From Lampropedia cohaerens (GTDB taxonomy: Bacteria; Pseudomonadota; Gammaproteobacteria; Burkholderiales; Burkholderiaceae_C), in contig NZ_LBNQ01000018.1 in NCBI RefSeq assembly GCF_001005215.1, positions 1 through 64,000 of the forward strand: DNA of 64,000 nucleotides. The letters run 5' to 3'. A program made the position numbers and the translations under genes. Shown here one piece after another: positions 9,960 through 18,234 of this stretch. The stretch's first letter is position 1, and each line of letters begins with the position of its first letter. The notes beneath the pieces are model-generated. The model saw nothing but the letters and a program-made list of their open reading frames with translations. It did no database searches and was not told the DNA's origin.

Positions 9960-10631
9960 ATGAGTCTGAGCAACTCCCTCGGGTTGCTGGGCCGCAAGGT
10001 GGGCATGATGCGTCTGTTCACTGATGACGGGGCATCCATTCCCGTCACGGTGGTGGATGTGTCCAACAACCGTGTGACCCAGATCAAAACCCAAGAGAAT
10101 GACGGTTACACCGCTTTGCAGGTGACCTACGGGTCGCGCAAGGCCTCGCGTGTGACCAAGCCGGTGGCTGGCCACCTCGCCAAGGCAGGCGTTGAGGCGG
10201 GTGAGATCATTCGTGAATTCCGCGTGAGCGAGGAAACTGCCAGCCAGTATGCGCCCGGTGCGGTGCTGCCTGTTGCTGGCCTGTTTTCCGCTGGCCAGAA
10301 GGTGGATGTGCAAGGCACTTCCATCGGTAAGGGCTATGCGGGCACCATCAAGCGTCACAACTTTGGTTCGCAGCGTGCCTCGCACGGTAACAGCCGTTCG
10401 CACAACGTGCCTGGCTCCATCGGTATGGCGCAGGATCCCGGTCGCATCTTCCCCGGCAAGCGCATGACGGGCCACATGGGCGACGAGACGGTGACCACGC
10501 AGAACCTGGACATCGTGCGTGTTGACGAGGCGCGTCAGCTGCTGCTCATCAAGGGCGCCGTTCCCGGCTCCAAGGGTGGTTTCGTGACGGTTCGTCCTGC
10601 TGTCAAAGCTTCCGCGAAAGGAGCCCAATAA
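9960..10631 (+). CDS. rplC: 50S ribosomal protein L3
   Basis: L3 binds 23S rRNA near the peptidyl transferase centre and starts 50S assembly. The 223-residue product shows [13 protein letters not shown] at the N terminus and the central [15 protein letters not shown] and [14 protein letters not shown] segments of bacterial L3. The length is within the usual 205-225 range. It starts at ATG 9960 with GGAG 9 bp upstream. It is the first gene of the shifted S10 cluster and overlaps rplD by one base (TAATG), so the two are translationally coupled. The glutamine methylated by PrmB in other bacteria probably lies in the middle region; this was not checked. Confidence 0.98.
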   Translation: MSLSNSLGLLGRKVGMMRLFTDDGASIPVTVVDVSNNRVTQIKTQENDGYTALQVTYGSRKASRVTKPVAGHLAKAGVEAGEIIREFRVSEETASQYAPGAVLPVAGLFSAGQKVDVQGTSIGKGYAGTIKRHNFGSQRASHGNSRSHNVPGSIGMAQDPGRIFPGKRMTGHMGDETVTTQNLDIVRVDEARQLLLIKGAVPGSKGGFVTVRPAVKASAKGAQ

Positions 10632-11248
10632 TGCAAGTCGAGCTCCTGAATGAACAAGGCCAGGCTTCGACCTTCGAGGTGCCTGAGGCTTTGTTTGGCC
10701 GCGATTACAACGAATCGCTGATCCATCAGCTGGTGGTGGCCTACCAGGCCAATGCCCGTCTTGGCACGCGTGCCCAGAAGGACCGTAGTACGGTCAAGCA
10801 TTCCACCAAGAAGCCGTTCCGTCAGAAGGGAACCGGCAATGCCCGTGCCGGTATGACATCCTCGCCGATCTGGCGTGGGGGCGGCAAGGTGTTCCCGAAC
10901 ACGCCCGACGAGAACTTCGCGCAGAAGGTCAACAAGAAGCAGTACCGCGCAGGTATTGCCTCCATCCTCTCCAAGCTGGTGGCCGATGGCCGCCTGTCGG
11001 TGGTCGAGGATTTCAAGCTGGACAGCCCGAAAACCAAGGCTTTCGTGTCCAAACTCAAGAACCTGAAGGTCGATTCCGCGCTGGTGATCGCCGACGAGGT
11101 CGATGAAAACCTGCATCTGGCCTCGCGCAATCTGGCCAACGTGTTCGTCATCGAGCCACGTTACGTGGATCCGCTGTCGCTGGTGCACTTCAAGAAGGTG
11201 TTGGTGACCAAGGGTGCCGTCGACAAGCTCAAGGAGATGTTCGCATGA
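10631..11248 (+). CDS. rplD: 50S ribosomal protein L4
   Basis: L4 lines the nascent peptide exit tunnel. In enterobacteria it also represses its own operon at transcription and translation. The 205-residue product has the long loop with [10 protein letters not shown] and SPIWRGGG (the tunnel extension) and the C-terminal [14 protein letters not shown] typical of the family. The length is normal. The start codon overlaps the rplC stop by one base and its stop overlaps rplW by 4 bp (ATGA), so expression is coupled on both sides. If L4-mediated control exists here, the structured leader upstream of rplC is the natural target. Confidence 0.97.
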   Translation: MQVELLNEQGQASTFEVPEALFGRDYNESLIHQLVVAYQANARLGTRAQKDRSTVKHSTKKPFRQKGTGNARAGMTSSPIWRGGGKVFPNTPDENFAQKVNKKQYRAGIASILSKLVADGRLSVVEDFKLDSPKTKAFVSKLKNLKVDSALVIADEVDENLHLASRNLANVFVIEPRYVDPLSLVHFKKVLVTKGAVDKLKEMFA

Positions 11249-11580
11249 GCCGCATCAACCCGACTCCCAAAGAGCGCCAATTCACCGAAGGTCGTCTGTA
11301 CCAGGTGCTGGTGGCTCCCATCGTCTCGGAGAAGGCCACGTTCGCGGCCGAGCAGTCCAACGCGGTGACCTTCAAGGTGCTGCGCAATGCCACCAAGGCT
11401 GAGATCAAGGCAGCTGTCGAGCTGCTTTTCAAGGTCGAAGTCACGGGTGTCTCCGTTGTCAACATCAAAGGCAAGACCAAGCGTTTCGGACGCACCATTG
11501 GCCGCCGCGACCACGTGCGCAAGGCCTATGTGCGCTTGAAGGAAGGCTCTGAGCTGAACCTGTCCGGGGAGGCTGCGTAA
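11245..11580 (+). CDS. rplW: 50S ribosomal protein L23
   Basis: L23 sits at the tunnel exit and is the docking site of trigger factor and SRP. The product has 111 residues against about 100 in most bacteria; the extra residues are a short N-terminal stretch ([16 protein letters not shown]) before the canonical [11 protein letters not shown] core. [21 protein letters not shown] near the C terminus is diagnostic in its RFGR and GRRDH parts. ATG 11245 overlaps the rplD stop by 4 bp, which supports this start. rplB follows 3 bp downstream. Confidence 0.97.
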   Translation: MSRINPTPKERQFTEGRLYQVLVAPIVSEKATFAAEQSNAVTFKVLRNATKAEIKAAVELLFKVEVTGVSVVNIKGKTKRFGRTIGRRDHVRKAYVRLKEGSELNLSGEAA

Positions 11581-11583
11581 ACC

Positions 11584-12411
11584 ATGGCTATCATCAAACT
11601 CAAACCGCAGACTCCTGGTCAGCGCGGCATGGTGAAGATCTCCCGTGCCCACCTGCACAAGGGGCCTGGTTATGCCCCGCTGCTGGAGCCGCAGTTCCAG
11701 AAGGCAGGGCGCAACAACAACGGCCACATCACCACCCGTCACAAGGGCGGTGGCAGCAAGCACCACTACCGCGTCGTCGACTTCCGTCGCAACGACAAGG
11801 ATGGCATTCCGGCCAAGATCGAACGTATCGAATACGATCCGAACCGCTCTGCCCATCTGGCGCTGGTGCTGTATGCAGATGGCGAACGCCGCTACATCAT
11901 CGCTCCGCGTGGCGTGGAAGTCGGAGCCACCATTGTCTCGGGCTCGGAAGCGCCGATCAAGGCCGGCAACACCTTGCCTATCCGCAATATTCCGGTGGGT
12001 TCGACCATTCACTGCATCGAGCTGCAGCCCGGCGCAGGCGCGCAGATTGCCCGCTCGGCCGGTACCTCGGCCACGCTGCTGGCACGCGAAGGCGTGTATG
12101 CGCAGGTTCGCCTGCGCTCTGGTGAAGTGCGCAAGGTGCATATCGAGTGCCGTGCCACCATCGGTGAAGTCGCCAACGAAGAGCACAGCCTGCGCCGTCT
12201 GGGCAAGGCAGGTGTGAAACGTCACATGGGCATCCGCCCGACCGTGCGCGGTATGGTGATGAACCCGGTCGATCACCCGCTGGGTGGTGGTGAAGGTCGC
12301 TCCAAGGGCGGCAAGCACCCGGTCGATCCGTGGGGCAACCTCACCAAGGGTTATCGCACCCGCAGCAACAAGCGCACGCAAACCTTCATTGTGTCGCGTC
12401 GTAAGAAATAA
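11584..12411 (+). CDS. rplB: 50S ribosomal protein L2
   Basis: L2 is a universally conserved 23S rRNA-binding protein needed for subunit association and peptidyl transferase activity. At 275 residues it is full length. Recognisable parts are the N-terminal [11 protein letters not shown], the [12 protein letters not shown]-binding segment and the C-terminal [19 protein letters not shown] loop, whose histidine lies near the catalytic centre. It starts 3 bp after rplW and is followed 11 bp later by rpsS. Nothing unusual is seen. Confidence 0.98.
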   Translation: MAIIKLKPQTPGQRGMVKISRAHLHKGPGYAPLLEPQFQKAGRNNNGHITTRHKGGGSKHHYRVVDFRRNDKDGIPAKIERIEYDPNRSAHLALVLYADGERRYIIAPRGVEVGATIVSGSEAPIKAGNTLPIRNIPVGSTIHCIELQPGAGAQIARSAGTSATLLAREGVYAQVRLRSGEVRKVHIECRATIGEVANEEHSLRRLGKAGVKRHMGIRPTVRGMVMNPVDHPLGGGEGRSKGGKHPVDPWGNLTKGYRTRSNKRTQTFIVSRRKK

Positions 12412-12422
12412 GGGTAGGTGCC

Positions 12423-12698
12423 ATGACACGTTCACTCAAAAAAGGTCCCTTCGTGGATCACCACCTGCTGGCCAAGGTCGAGAAGGCCGTTGCTGGCAAG
12501 GACAAGCGCCCGGTCAAGACCTGGTCGCGCCGCTCCATGGTGCTGCCCGAGTTCATCGGTCTGACGATTGCCGTGCACAACGGCAAGCAGCACGTGCCCG
12601 TCTATGTGACCGACCAGATGGTCGGCCACAAGCTTGGTGAGTTTGCCTTGACGCGTACGTTCAAGGGCCACCCGGCTGACAAAAAAGCCAAACGTTAA
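12423..12698 (+). CDS. rpsS: 30S ribosomal protein S19
   Basis: S19 is in the 30S head, close to S13 and the A-site tRNA. The product has 91 residues, the standard length. [12 protein letters not shown] at the start and [14 protein letters not shown] near the end are typical. The order rplB-rpsS-rplV is the conserved S10 operon order. A weak purine-rich site precedes ATG 12423 and rplV follows after 12 bp. Confidence 0.98.
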   Translation: MTRSLKKGPFVDHHLLAKVEKAVAGKDKRPVKTWSRRSMVLPEFIGLTIAVHNGKQHVPVYVTDQMVGHKLGEFALTRTFKGHPADKKAKR

Positions 12699-12710
12699 GG
12701 AGTAACCACC

Positions 12711-13043
12711 ATGTCTGAAACACGTGCTGTGCTCCGTGGCGTGCGCCTTTCTGCGTACAAAGGCCGCCTCGTGGCCGATCTGATCCGCGGCAAGAAAGTC
12801 GATCAGGCCCTCAACATTCTGCAGTTCACGCCCAAGAAAGCGGCCGTGATCATCAAGAAAGTGCTGGAGTCTGCCATCGCCAATGCCGAACACAACGAAG
12901 GCGCGGACATCGACGAACTGAAGGTCAAGACCATCTTCGTCGAGGAAGGCACCACGCTCAAGCGCTTTACCGCGCGCGCCAAGGGCCGTGGCAACCGCAT
13001 CAGCAAGCCGACCTGCCACGTCTACGTGACAGTGGGCAACTAA
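12711..13043 (+). CDS. rplV: 50S ribosomal protein L22
   Basis: L22 contacts all domains of 23S rRNA and its beta-hairpin lines the exit tunnel, where changes can give macrolide resistance. The product has 110 residues, the usual length. [15 protein letters not shown], the NAEHN segment and the hairpin with [18 protein letters not shown] are visible. An AAGGAG ribosome binding site lies about 8 bp before ATG 12711. rpsC follows 15 bp downstream. Confidence 0.98.
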   Translation: MSETRAVLRGVRLSAYKGRLVADLIRGKKVDQALNILQFTPKKAAVIIKKVLESAIANAEHNEGADIDELKVKTIFVEEGTTLKRFTARAKGRGNRISKPTCHVYVTVGN

Positions 13044-13058
13044 GCAGGAAGGACGACT

Positions 13059-13922
13059 ATGGGACAGAAAATCAACCCAACCGGTTTCCGCTTGGCGGTG
13101 AGCCGTGACTGGTCCAGCCGTTGGTACGCCAACAACCGCGACTTTGCGGGCATGCTGGCCGAGGACATTGAGGTGCGCCAGTACCTCAAGAAAAAGCTCA
13201 AGAACGCGCAGGTCTCGCGCGTGCTGATCGAGCGTCCCGCCAAGAACGCACGCATCACCATCCACTCGGCCCGCCCGGGTGTGGTGATTGGCAAGAAGGG
13301 CGAGGATATCGAGAACCTGAAGAAGGAACTCACGCGCATGCTGGGCGTGCCGGTTGCGGTGAACATCGAGGAGGTGCGCAAGCCCGAAATCGATGCGCAG
13401 CTGATCGCCGACAGCATCACGCAGCAGCTCGAAAAGCGCATCATGTTCCGCCGTGCGATGAAGCGCGCCATGCAGAACGCCATGCGTCTGGGTGCCCAGG
13501 GCATCAAGATCATGTCGGCAGGCCGTCTCAATGGCATTGAAATTGCCCGCACCGAGTGGTATCGCGAAGGCCGTGTGCCACTGCATACGCTGCGTGCGAA
13601 CATCGACTACGCCACGTCCGAAGCTTCCACCACCTACGGCATCATCGGTGTCAAGGTGTGGGTCTACAAGGGCGATACGCTGGGCCGCAACGACCTGCCT
13701 GCCGCCGAGCCGCGCGAAGACGAGCGTCGCCCTCGTGGCCGTCGTCCCGCCGGCGACCGTGGCGATCGCCGCAATGACCGTGGTGACCGCCGCGGACGTG
13801 GCAGCAATGCTGCGCCTTCGGATGGCAGTGACAAACCCGCAGAAGCCATTTCTGCATCTACCGCCGTTAAGCGCGCACCTGAAAGCGCGCCCGCGACAGC
13901 TGCGGACGGACAAGGAGAATAA
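13059..13922 (+). CDS. rpsC: 30S ribosomal protein S3 with long basic C-terminal tail
   Basis: S3 binds the 30S head at the mRNA entry channel. The first ~215 residues are the standard protein: [12 protein letters not shown], the KH domain with [13 protein letters not shown], and the C-terminal VKVWVYKGD strand. The total length is 287 residues against about 233 in E. coli. The last ~65 residues form a low-complexity tail rich in Arg, Gly and Asp (DRGDRR-type repeats), followed by an Ala/Pro/Glu-rich end. Such tails occur in some betaproteobacterial S3 proteins; here it could add RNA contacts, which is inference. An AGGAAGGA site precedes ATG 13059, and rplP starts 2 bp after the stop. Confidence 0.97.
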   Translation: MGQKINPTGFRLAVSRDWSSRWYANNRDFAGMLAEDIEVRQYLKKKLKNAQVSRVLIERPAKNARITIHSARPGVVIGKKGEDIENLKKELTRMLGVPVAVNIEEVRKPEIDAQLIADSITQQLEKRIMFRRAMKRAMQNAMRLGAQGIKIMSAGRLNGIEIARTEWYREGRVPLHTLRANIDYATSEASTTYGIIGVKVWVYKGDTLGRNDLPAAEPREDERRPRGRRPAGDRGDRRNDRGDRRGRGSNAAPSDGSDKPAEAISASTAVKRAPESAPATAADGQGE

Positions 13923-13924
13923 CC

Positions 13925-14341
13925 ATGCTGCAACCTGCTCGCCGCAAGTACCGCAAAGAGCAAAAAGGCCGCAACACCGGTATCGCAACCCGTGGCAACA
14001 CGGTAGCGTTCGGTGAGTACGGCCTGAAGTCGACCGACCGCGGCCGTCTGACGGCACGCCAGATCGAATCGGCACGTCGTGCCATTACCCGCCACGTCAA
14101 GCGCGGCGGTCGCATCTGGATCCGCGTGTTCCCCGATAAGCCGATTTCCACCAAGCCCGCTGAAGTGCGGATGGGTAACGGTAAGGGCAATCCGGACTAC
14201 TACGTCGCCGAGATCCAGCCTGGCAAGGTGATCTACGAGATCACGGGTGTGCCGGAGGAACTGGCACGTGAGGCATTCCGCCTGGCCGCTGCCAAGCTGC
14301 CGCTGCGCACCACTTTCGTTGCTCGCCAGCTGGGCGCTTGA
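13925..14341 (+). CDS. rplP: 50S ribosomal protein L16
   Basis: L16 organises the A-site side of the 50S subunit and contacts tRNA. At 138 residues it is standard. [16 protein letters not shown], the [15 protein letters not shown] helix and [16 protein letters not shown] are all typical. ATG 13925 follows the rpsC stop by 2 bp, and a GGAGAA ribosome binding site lies inside the end of rpsC. rpmC follows after 14 bp. Confidence 0.98.
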   Translation: MLQPARRKYRKEQKGRNTGIATRGNTVAFGEYGLKSTDRGRLTARQIESARRAITRHVKRGGRIWIRVFPDKPISTKPAEVRMGNGKGNPDYYVAEIQPGKVIYEITGVPEELAREAFRLAAAKLPLRTTFVARQLGA

Positions 14342-14355
14342 TCAGGAGATAGACC

Positions 14356-14601
14356 ATGGCAAAAACCAAGCAATCCACTGACAAGCAAGCCAGGGCACAA
14401 GCGCTGCGCGAAAAGGATGTCGCCGGCCTGCGCGAGGAAATCGTGTCGCTGCAGAAGGCCCACTTCGGCCTGCGCATGCAAGCTGCAACGCAGCAGTTGT
14501 CCAACAACAACGTGCTGCGTCAGACGCGCCGCGACATCGCGCGTGCCAAGACGATTCTGAACCAGAAGCTGGCTGCCGAGCAGGCTGCCAAAGCCAACTA
14601 A
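14356..14601 (+). CDS. rpmC: 50S ribosomal protein L29
   Basis: L29 is a small helical protein at the tunnel exit next to L23. Most homologues have about 63-67 residues; this one has 81. It has a lysine/glutamine-rich N-terminal extension ([15 protein letters not shown]) before the canonical [13 protein letters not shown] start, and a short Ala/Lys tail. The core [19 protein letters not shown] and [11 protein letters not shown] are typical. ATG 14356 has an AGGAG site about 9 bp upstream, which supports the extended start. rpsQ follows after 11 bp. Confidence 0.95.
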   Translation: MAKTKQSTDKQARAQALREKDVAGLREEIVSLQKAHFGLRMQAATQQLSNNNVLRQTRRDIARAKTILNQKLAAEQAAKAN

Positions 14602-14612
14602 GGAACCGCCCA

Positions 14613-14882
14613 ATGACGGAAGAAACCAAATCCCTCAAGCGCACCTTGGTCGGCAAGGTGGTCAGCGACAAGCGTGCCAAGACTGTCACCGTGCTCGTCG
14701 AGCGTCGTGTCAAGCACCCGATCTACGGCAAAATTGTCGTGCGCTCGAGCAAGTACCATGCGCATGACGAACAAGGCCAGTACAAGCTGGGTGACACAAT
14801 CGAGATCACCGAAAGCCGTCCTATCTCCAAGACCAAGGCCTGGGTTGCTACCCGCCTGGTCGAGAAGGCCGGTCTGGTCTGA
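14613..14882 (+). CDS. rpsQ: 30S ribosomal protein S17
   Basis: S17 is an OB-fold protein that binds 16S rRNA early in 30S assembly. The product has 89 residues, the usual length. [20 protein letters not shown] and the KYHAHDE and CD-loop-like [16 protein letters not shown] segments are typical. It is the last gene of the cluster: an intrinsic terminator begins 21 bp after the stop. In E. coli the spc operon (rplN first) follows; here the next gene is isocitrate lyase. Confidence 0.97.
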   Translation: MTEETKSLKRTLVGKVVSDKRAKTVTVLVERRVKHPIYGKIVVRSSKYHAHDEQGQYKLGDTIEITESRPISKTKAWVATRLVEKAGLV

Positions 14883-14903
14883 TCCACGTATTCAGCGCCT
14901 CGC

Positions 14904-14929
14904 AAGCCCGCTCACCGAGCGGGCTTTTT
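14904..14929 (+). terminator. Intrinsic terminator after rpsQ
   Basis: AAGCCCGCT and AGCGGGCTT form a 9-bp perfect stem (10 bp with the inner C-G) around a short ACC-type loop, followed by three further T residues. It ends the ribosomal transcript. Confidence 0.9.
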
Positions 14930-15203
14930 CATGCGCGCAGCCTCGCTGGCCCTGACGCAGGGACGAGCGCACGTTTGATGCCGTATCGTGAAATCCTTTC
15001 CAGCGCTCCGAAATGGGCGCTGTGTTGCGCTGCAGTACGTCTTTTGTGAAATGGATTTTGATTTCATATTGAAGAATTGTTTTCATAAGTAGCTGATAAA
15101 TAAACAAATAAATTAAATCTTGTATAAGACATAAGAATGTGGCTTCAGCGCCGACTGGCCTACGATTGAGCCCATCACCATCGCAACCACAAGGAGTAAC
15201 CCG
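14930..15203 (+). promoter_or_regulatory. AT-rich upstream region of isocitrate lyase
   Basis: No gene is seen. About 100 bp (15045-15150) are strikingly AT-rich compared with the GC-rich surroundings. They contain the perfect inverted repeat TGAAAT-N8-ATTTCA at 15047-15066, an overlapping palindrome TTCATATTGAA at 15063-15073 and a near-palindrome TCTTGTATAAGA at 15118-15129. These are candidate operator sites. Possible -10 elements such as TATAAG (15123-15128) exist, but I cannot assign a promoter with confidence. An AAGGAG ribosome binding site is at 15190-15195. Confidence 0.45.
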
Positions 15204-16523
15204 ATGACGAAATCGCTCAATCGTGAACAGCAAATCGCAGCCCTGGAGAAGGACTGGGCTGAGAACCCGCGCTGGAAGGGCGTCAAGCGCGCCTATTCCG
15301 CAGCAGACGTGGTGCGTCTGCGTGGCAGCAAGCTGATTGACCATACGCTGGCGCGTGAAGGTGCAGAAAAGCTCTGGGCCAGGGTCAACGGGGCAGCCAA
15401 AAAGGGGTACGTGAATGCGTTTGGCGCCATCACTGCTGGCCAGGCGATGCAACAGGCCAAGGCAGGTCTGGAGGCGGTCTATCTTTCTGGCTGGCAGGTG
15501 GCTGCGGATGGCAATACGTCGGAGACCATGTATCCCGACCAGTCGCTGTATGCCTATGACTCGGTGCCGACCATGGTGCGCCGCATCAACAACACCTTTA
15601 AGCGTGCCGACGAGATCCAGTGGGCCAAGGGCATCAATCCGGGAGATGCGGAGTTCGTGGACTACTTCCTGCCTATCGTGGCGGATGCCGAAGCCGGATT
15701 TGGCGGCGTGCTCAACGCCTTCGAGCTGATGAAGAACATGATTGTGGCCGGTGCGGCCGGGGTACACTTCGAGGACCAGCTGGCCGCGGTGAAGAAATGC
15801 GGCCACATGGGTGGCAAGGTGCTGGTGCCGACGCAGGAGGCTGTCGAGAAGCTTGTTGCAGCGCGTTTTGCTGCCGACGTGCTCGGCGTGCCCACCATCG
15901 TGCTGGCACGCACGGACGCAGAGGCGGCCAATCTCATTACCAGCGATCACGACGCGAATGACCAACCCTTCCTGACTGGCGAGCGCACGCAGGAAGGCTT
16001 CTTCCGGGTCAAGAACGGCCTGGAACAGGCCATCAGTCGCGGCGTGGCCTATGCGCCGTATGCCGATTTGGTCTGGTGCGAGACAGGCACGCCTGATCTG
16101 GGCTTTGCACGGGAATTCGCGCAGGCTGTGCATGCGGCATGCCCGGGCAAGCTGCTTTCCTACAATTGCTCGCCATCGTTCAACTGGAAGAAGAACCTGG
16201 ACGACAGGACCATCGCGTCCTTCCAGGACGAGCTGTCGGCGCTGGGCTACAAGTTCCAGTTCATCACGTTGGCGGGCATCCACATCAACTGGTTCAACAC
16301 CTTCCAGTTCGCCCATGCCTATGCCCGCGGCGAAGGGATGAAACACTATGTGGAGATGGTGCAGGAGCCCGAATTCGCCGCGCGCGAGAAGGGCTACACC
16401 TTTGTGTCCCACCAGCAGGAAGTCGGCGCAGGCTATTTCGACGACGTGACCACCGTCATCCAGGGCGGCAGCTCCAGCGTCAAGGCACTGGCCGGCTCGA
16501 CGGAAGAAGCGCAGTTCCACTGA
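15204..16523 (+). CDS. aceA: Isocitrate lyase
   Basis: Isocitrate lyase cleaves isocitrate to glyoxylate and succinate, the first step of the glyoxylate shunt used for growth on acetate and fatty acids. The product has 439 residues, close to the E. coli enzyme (434). The active-site motif KKCGH places the catalytic Cys at about residue 199. The [18 protein letters not shown] and [12 protein letters not shown] segments are also diagnostic. ATG 15204 follows an AAGGAG site. The gene is alone between two terminators, with an AT-rich leader carrying inverted repeats that suggest carbon-source regulation. Malate synthase is not in this window. Confidence 0.97.
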   Translation: MTKSLNREQQIAALEKDWAENPRWKGVKRAYSAADVVRLRGSKLIDHTLAREGAEKLWARVNGAAKKGYVNAFGAITAGQAMQQAKAGLEAVYLSGWQVAADGNTSETMYPDQSLYAYDSVPTMVRRINNTFKRADEIQWAKGINPGDAEFVDYFLPIVADAEAGFGGVLNAFELMKNMIVAGAAGVHFEDQLAAVKKCGHMGGKVLVPTQEAVEKLVAARFAADVLGVPTIVLARTDAEAANLITSDHDANDQPFLTGERTQEGFFRVKNGLEQAISRGVAYAPYADLVWCETGTPDLGFAREFAQAVHAACPGKLLSYNCSPSFNWKKNLDDRTIASFQDELSALGYKFQFITLAGIHINWFNTFQFAHAYARGEGMKHYVEMVQEPEFAAREKGYTFVSHQQEVGAGYFDDVTTVIQGGSSSVKALAGSTEEAQFH

Positions 16524-16545
16524 TCCCGATAGCGCTTCGGACTGA

Positions 16546-16574
16546 AAAAGGAGCTTGCCTGGCAAGCTCCTTTT
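16546..16574. terminator. Bidirectional intrinsic terminator between aceA and the DUF3482 gene
   Basis: AAAAGGAGCTTGCC and GGCAAGCTCCTTTT are perfect 14-base arms around one base (effective loop about five). The A-run on one side and T-run on the other let it end both aceA (plus strand) and the converging DUF2868-DUF3482 transcript (minus strand). Confidence 0.9.
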
Positions 16575-16623
16575 CGATTCTGTTGCCGGGCAGCCAGTTG
16601 CAGGCGTCGTCCGGCGAGGCCGA

Positions 16624-18234
16624 TCATCGCCGGTCGCGGTGTGCTTGAGGTGCGGCGGGGGAAAAGCCGCAATGATTGGGGTCCGAGGGCATAGGTGTGC
16701 TGGGCGTGTCGGAATCGGGATAGAGCGCGTGCAGAGTTGCCAGCGTCACCTGCCTGAGTGACGCCTGCAGGCTGAGCGCTGGACTGTTCGCAGGCGCATC
16801 GGCGCCTCCATCGGCGCTTGTCTGCCGCAGCTGGTGCCACAGCGCGTGAAAATGCGCGTTTCCCAGCGAGGCGATCTGCGTGTTCAGCGCCTCGTTCCAG
16901 TGCGCCGGGGCCTGGGTTTGCGTGTAGCTGCCACGCCCGCGGCCGAAATGGGCAATGGCGAGGTACTTGAGCAGGCTGGCATGCAGCAGGGCGTCGAGAA
17001 ACGCGTCCGAGAGTTCGACCTGGTGCTGTGTTTGCGCGCGGGCCCTGTTGATGCCCAGTGCGGCACCCGCAAAGGTGACGGCGCCAGCCAGTGCCCCGAG
17101 CAGCGCGCCGGCGCCCATGGTCAGCCCGCCCGCGGCCAGATCCGCACCCAGGCCGCCGGCGGCCCCGGTGGTCAGTGCACCGAGCAGCCCCATCTGGCGT
17201 GTATCCAGCGGCGTGTGCACCGTGAAGTACTCGCGCAGCTGTGCGTGGATTTCCGCTTCCGTGCTGCCGTCAAGGTGGTGCAGGCGCAGCAGGGTCTGTG
17301 TCGTCTGCTGGTCGACTTCGCGCAGATGCGCCAGCAGTGCCTGCATCGCCTTGTCCTCCGGCGAATCCCTGCTGTCTGCCTTGCCCTGCTGGATGGCCTG
17401 CGTCAACAGCCGCCAGCTCAATGCCGCGCCGGGCTCCGCTACCGGCTCCTTCCAGCGTGCGGCATGCGCCAGCAGCTCGGCAATGGCGCGCATGCTGGCA
17501 TCCAGCCTGGCATGGTTGGCCCGCTCCCATTCGCGCATGATGCGTGCATACCCGGCCTGCTTGTCCGGCGGGATGGCCGACGCGACCGCTTGGAACAGGC
17601 GCTGCTCGTGTAGCCAGCTGCGCGTGAAGGCATCAAGCGCCACGACCTTGCGCACCATCGGCGCATAGGCCGCCATGGCTTGCGTCCAAGTCTGCAGATC
17701 CTGCGCCTCCTTGCGGGCATCGGGCGCTCCAATCTGGTTGAGTAGCACGATGACGGGCTTGTCCAGCCAGCGCAGCAGGTGCATCTCCGCATCCAGGTAA
17801 CCGGCATCGGCGGGATCTTCGGCGGCGTTGACGAGGTAGAGCACGACATCGGCGTTGCTGCGCGCCGCTTGCATGGCACGCTGACTCATCCAGAAGGGCT
17901 TGTCACGCCAGCGGTCCCACAGGTTGGAGAGAAACCAGCCCATGGGGTTGTTGTGTTGCCGCAGGCGCTGGTAGAGCCGCACCGAATCTCCGAAGCCTGG
18001 CGTATCCCACAGGGTCAGGCGGTCACCTTCGGGCGTTTGCAGCATTACGTGCGCATCGGCGCTGTCCGTCACGTGGGGAGCATCGCGGATGTCTCCCACA
18101 TCCTGTCCGAGCAGGGTGCGTGTCAGGGTGGTCTTGCCGATGTTGGTGTGCGAAATCAGGCACCACTGCACCTGCGTGCCGTGGGCCGCGGGCGTCAGCA
18201 CATGCGCTGGTGCGGTCGGTGCGGGCGTGCTCAT
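16624..18234 (-). CDS. DUF3482 domain-containing GTPase
   Basis: A 536-residue protein with an N-terminal Era/TrmE-like GTPase domain and a C-terminal DUF3482 region. The P-loop is SHTNIGKTT near residue 30, in which the first glycine of GxxxxGKT is replaced. G3 is DTPGFGDS, and the G4-like site is LNQIGAPD, which deviates from NKxD. Around residues 350-400 lies a glycine/alanine-rich stretch (ALTTGAAGGLGADLAAGG and further) that could insert into or associate with membrane. The start ATG 18234 overlaps the DUF2868 stop by 4 bp (ATGA), so the two are co-translated; the in-frame extension upstream was rejected. DUF2868/DUF3482 pairs are common in Burkholderiales, but their function is unknown. 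Confidence 0.85.
   Translation of the reverse strand: MSTPAPTAPAHVLTPAAHGTQVQWCLISHTNIGKTTLTRTLLGQDVGDIRDAPHVTDSADAHVMLQTPEGDRLTLWDTPGFGDSVRLYQRLRQHNNPMGWFLSNLWDRWRDKPFWMSQRAMQAARSNADVVLYLVNAAEDPADAGYLDAEMHLLRWLDKPVIVLLNQIGAPDARKEAQDLQTWTQAMAAYAPMVRKVVALDAFTRSWLHEQRLFQAVASAIPPDKQAGYARIMREWERANHARLDASMRAIAELLAHAARWKEPVAEPGAALSWRLLTQAIQQGKADSRDSPEDKAMQALLAHLREVDQQTTQTLLRLHHLDGSTEAEIHAQLREYFTVHTPLDTRQMGLLGALTTGAAGGLGADLAAGGLTMGAGALLGALAGAVTFAGAALGINRARAQTQHQVELSDAFLDALLHASLLKYLAIAHFGRGRGSYTQTQAPAHWNEALNTQIASLGNAHFHALWHQLRQTSADGGADAPANSPALSLQASLRQVTLATLHALYPDSDTPSTPMPSDPNHCGFSPAAPQAHRDRR

Noticed and set aside
16834..17613. 259-codon plus-strand frame
   Set aside because: It is antisense to the DUF3482 GTPase gene and has no domain.
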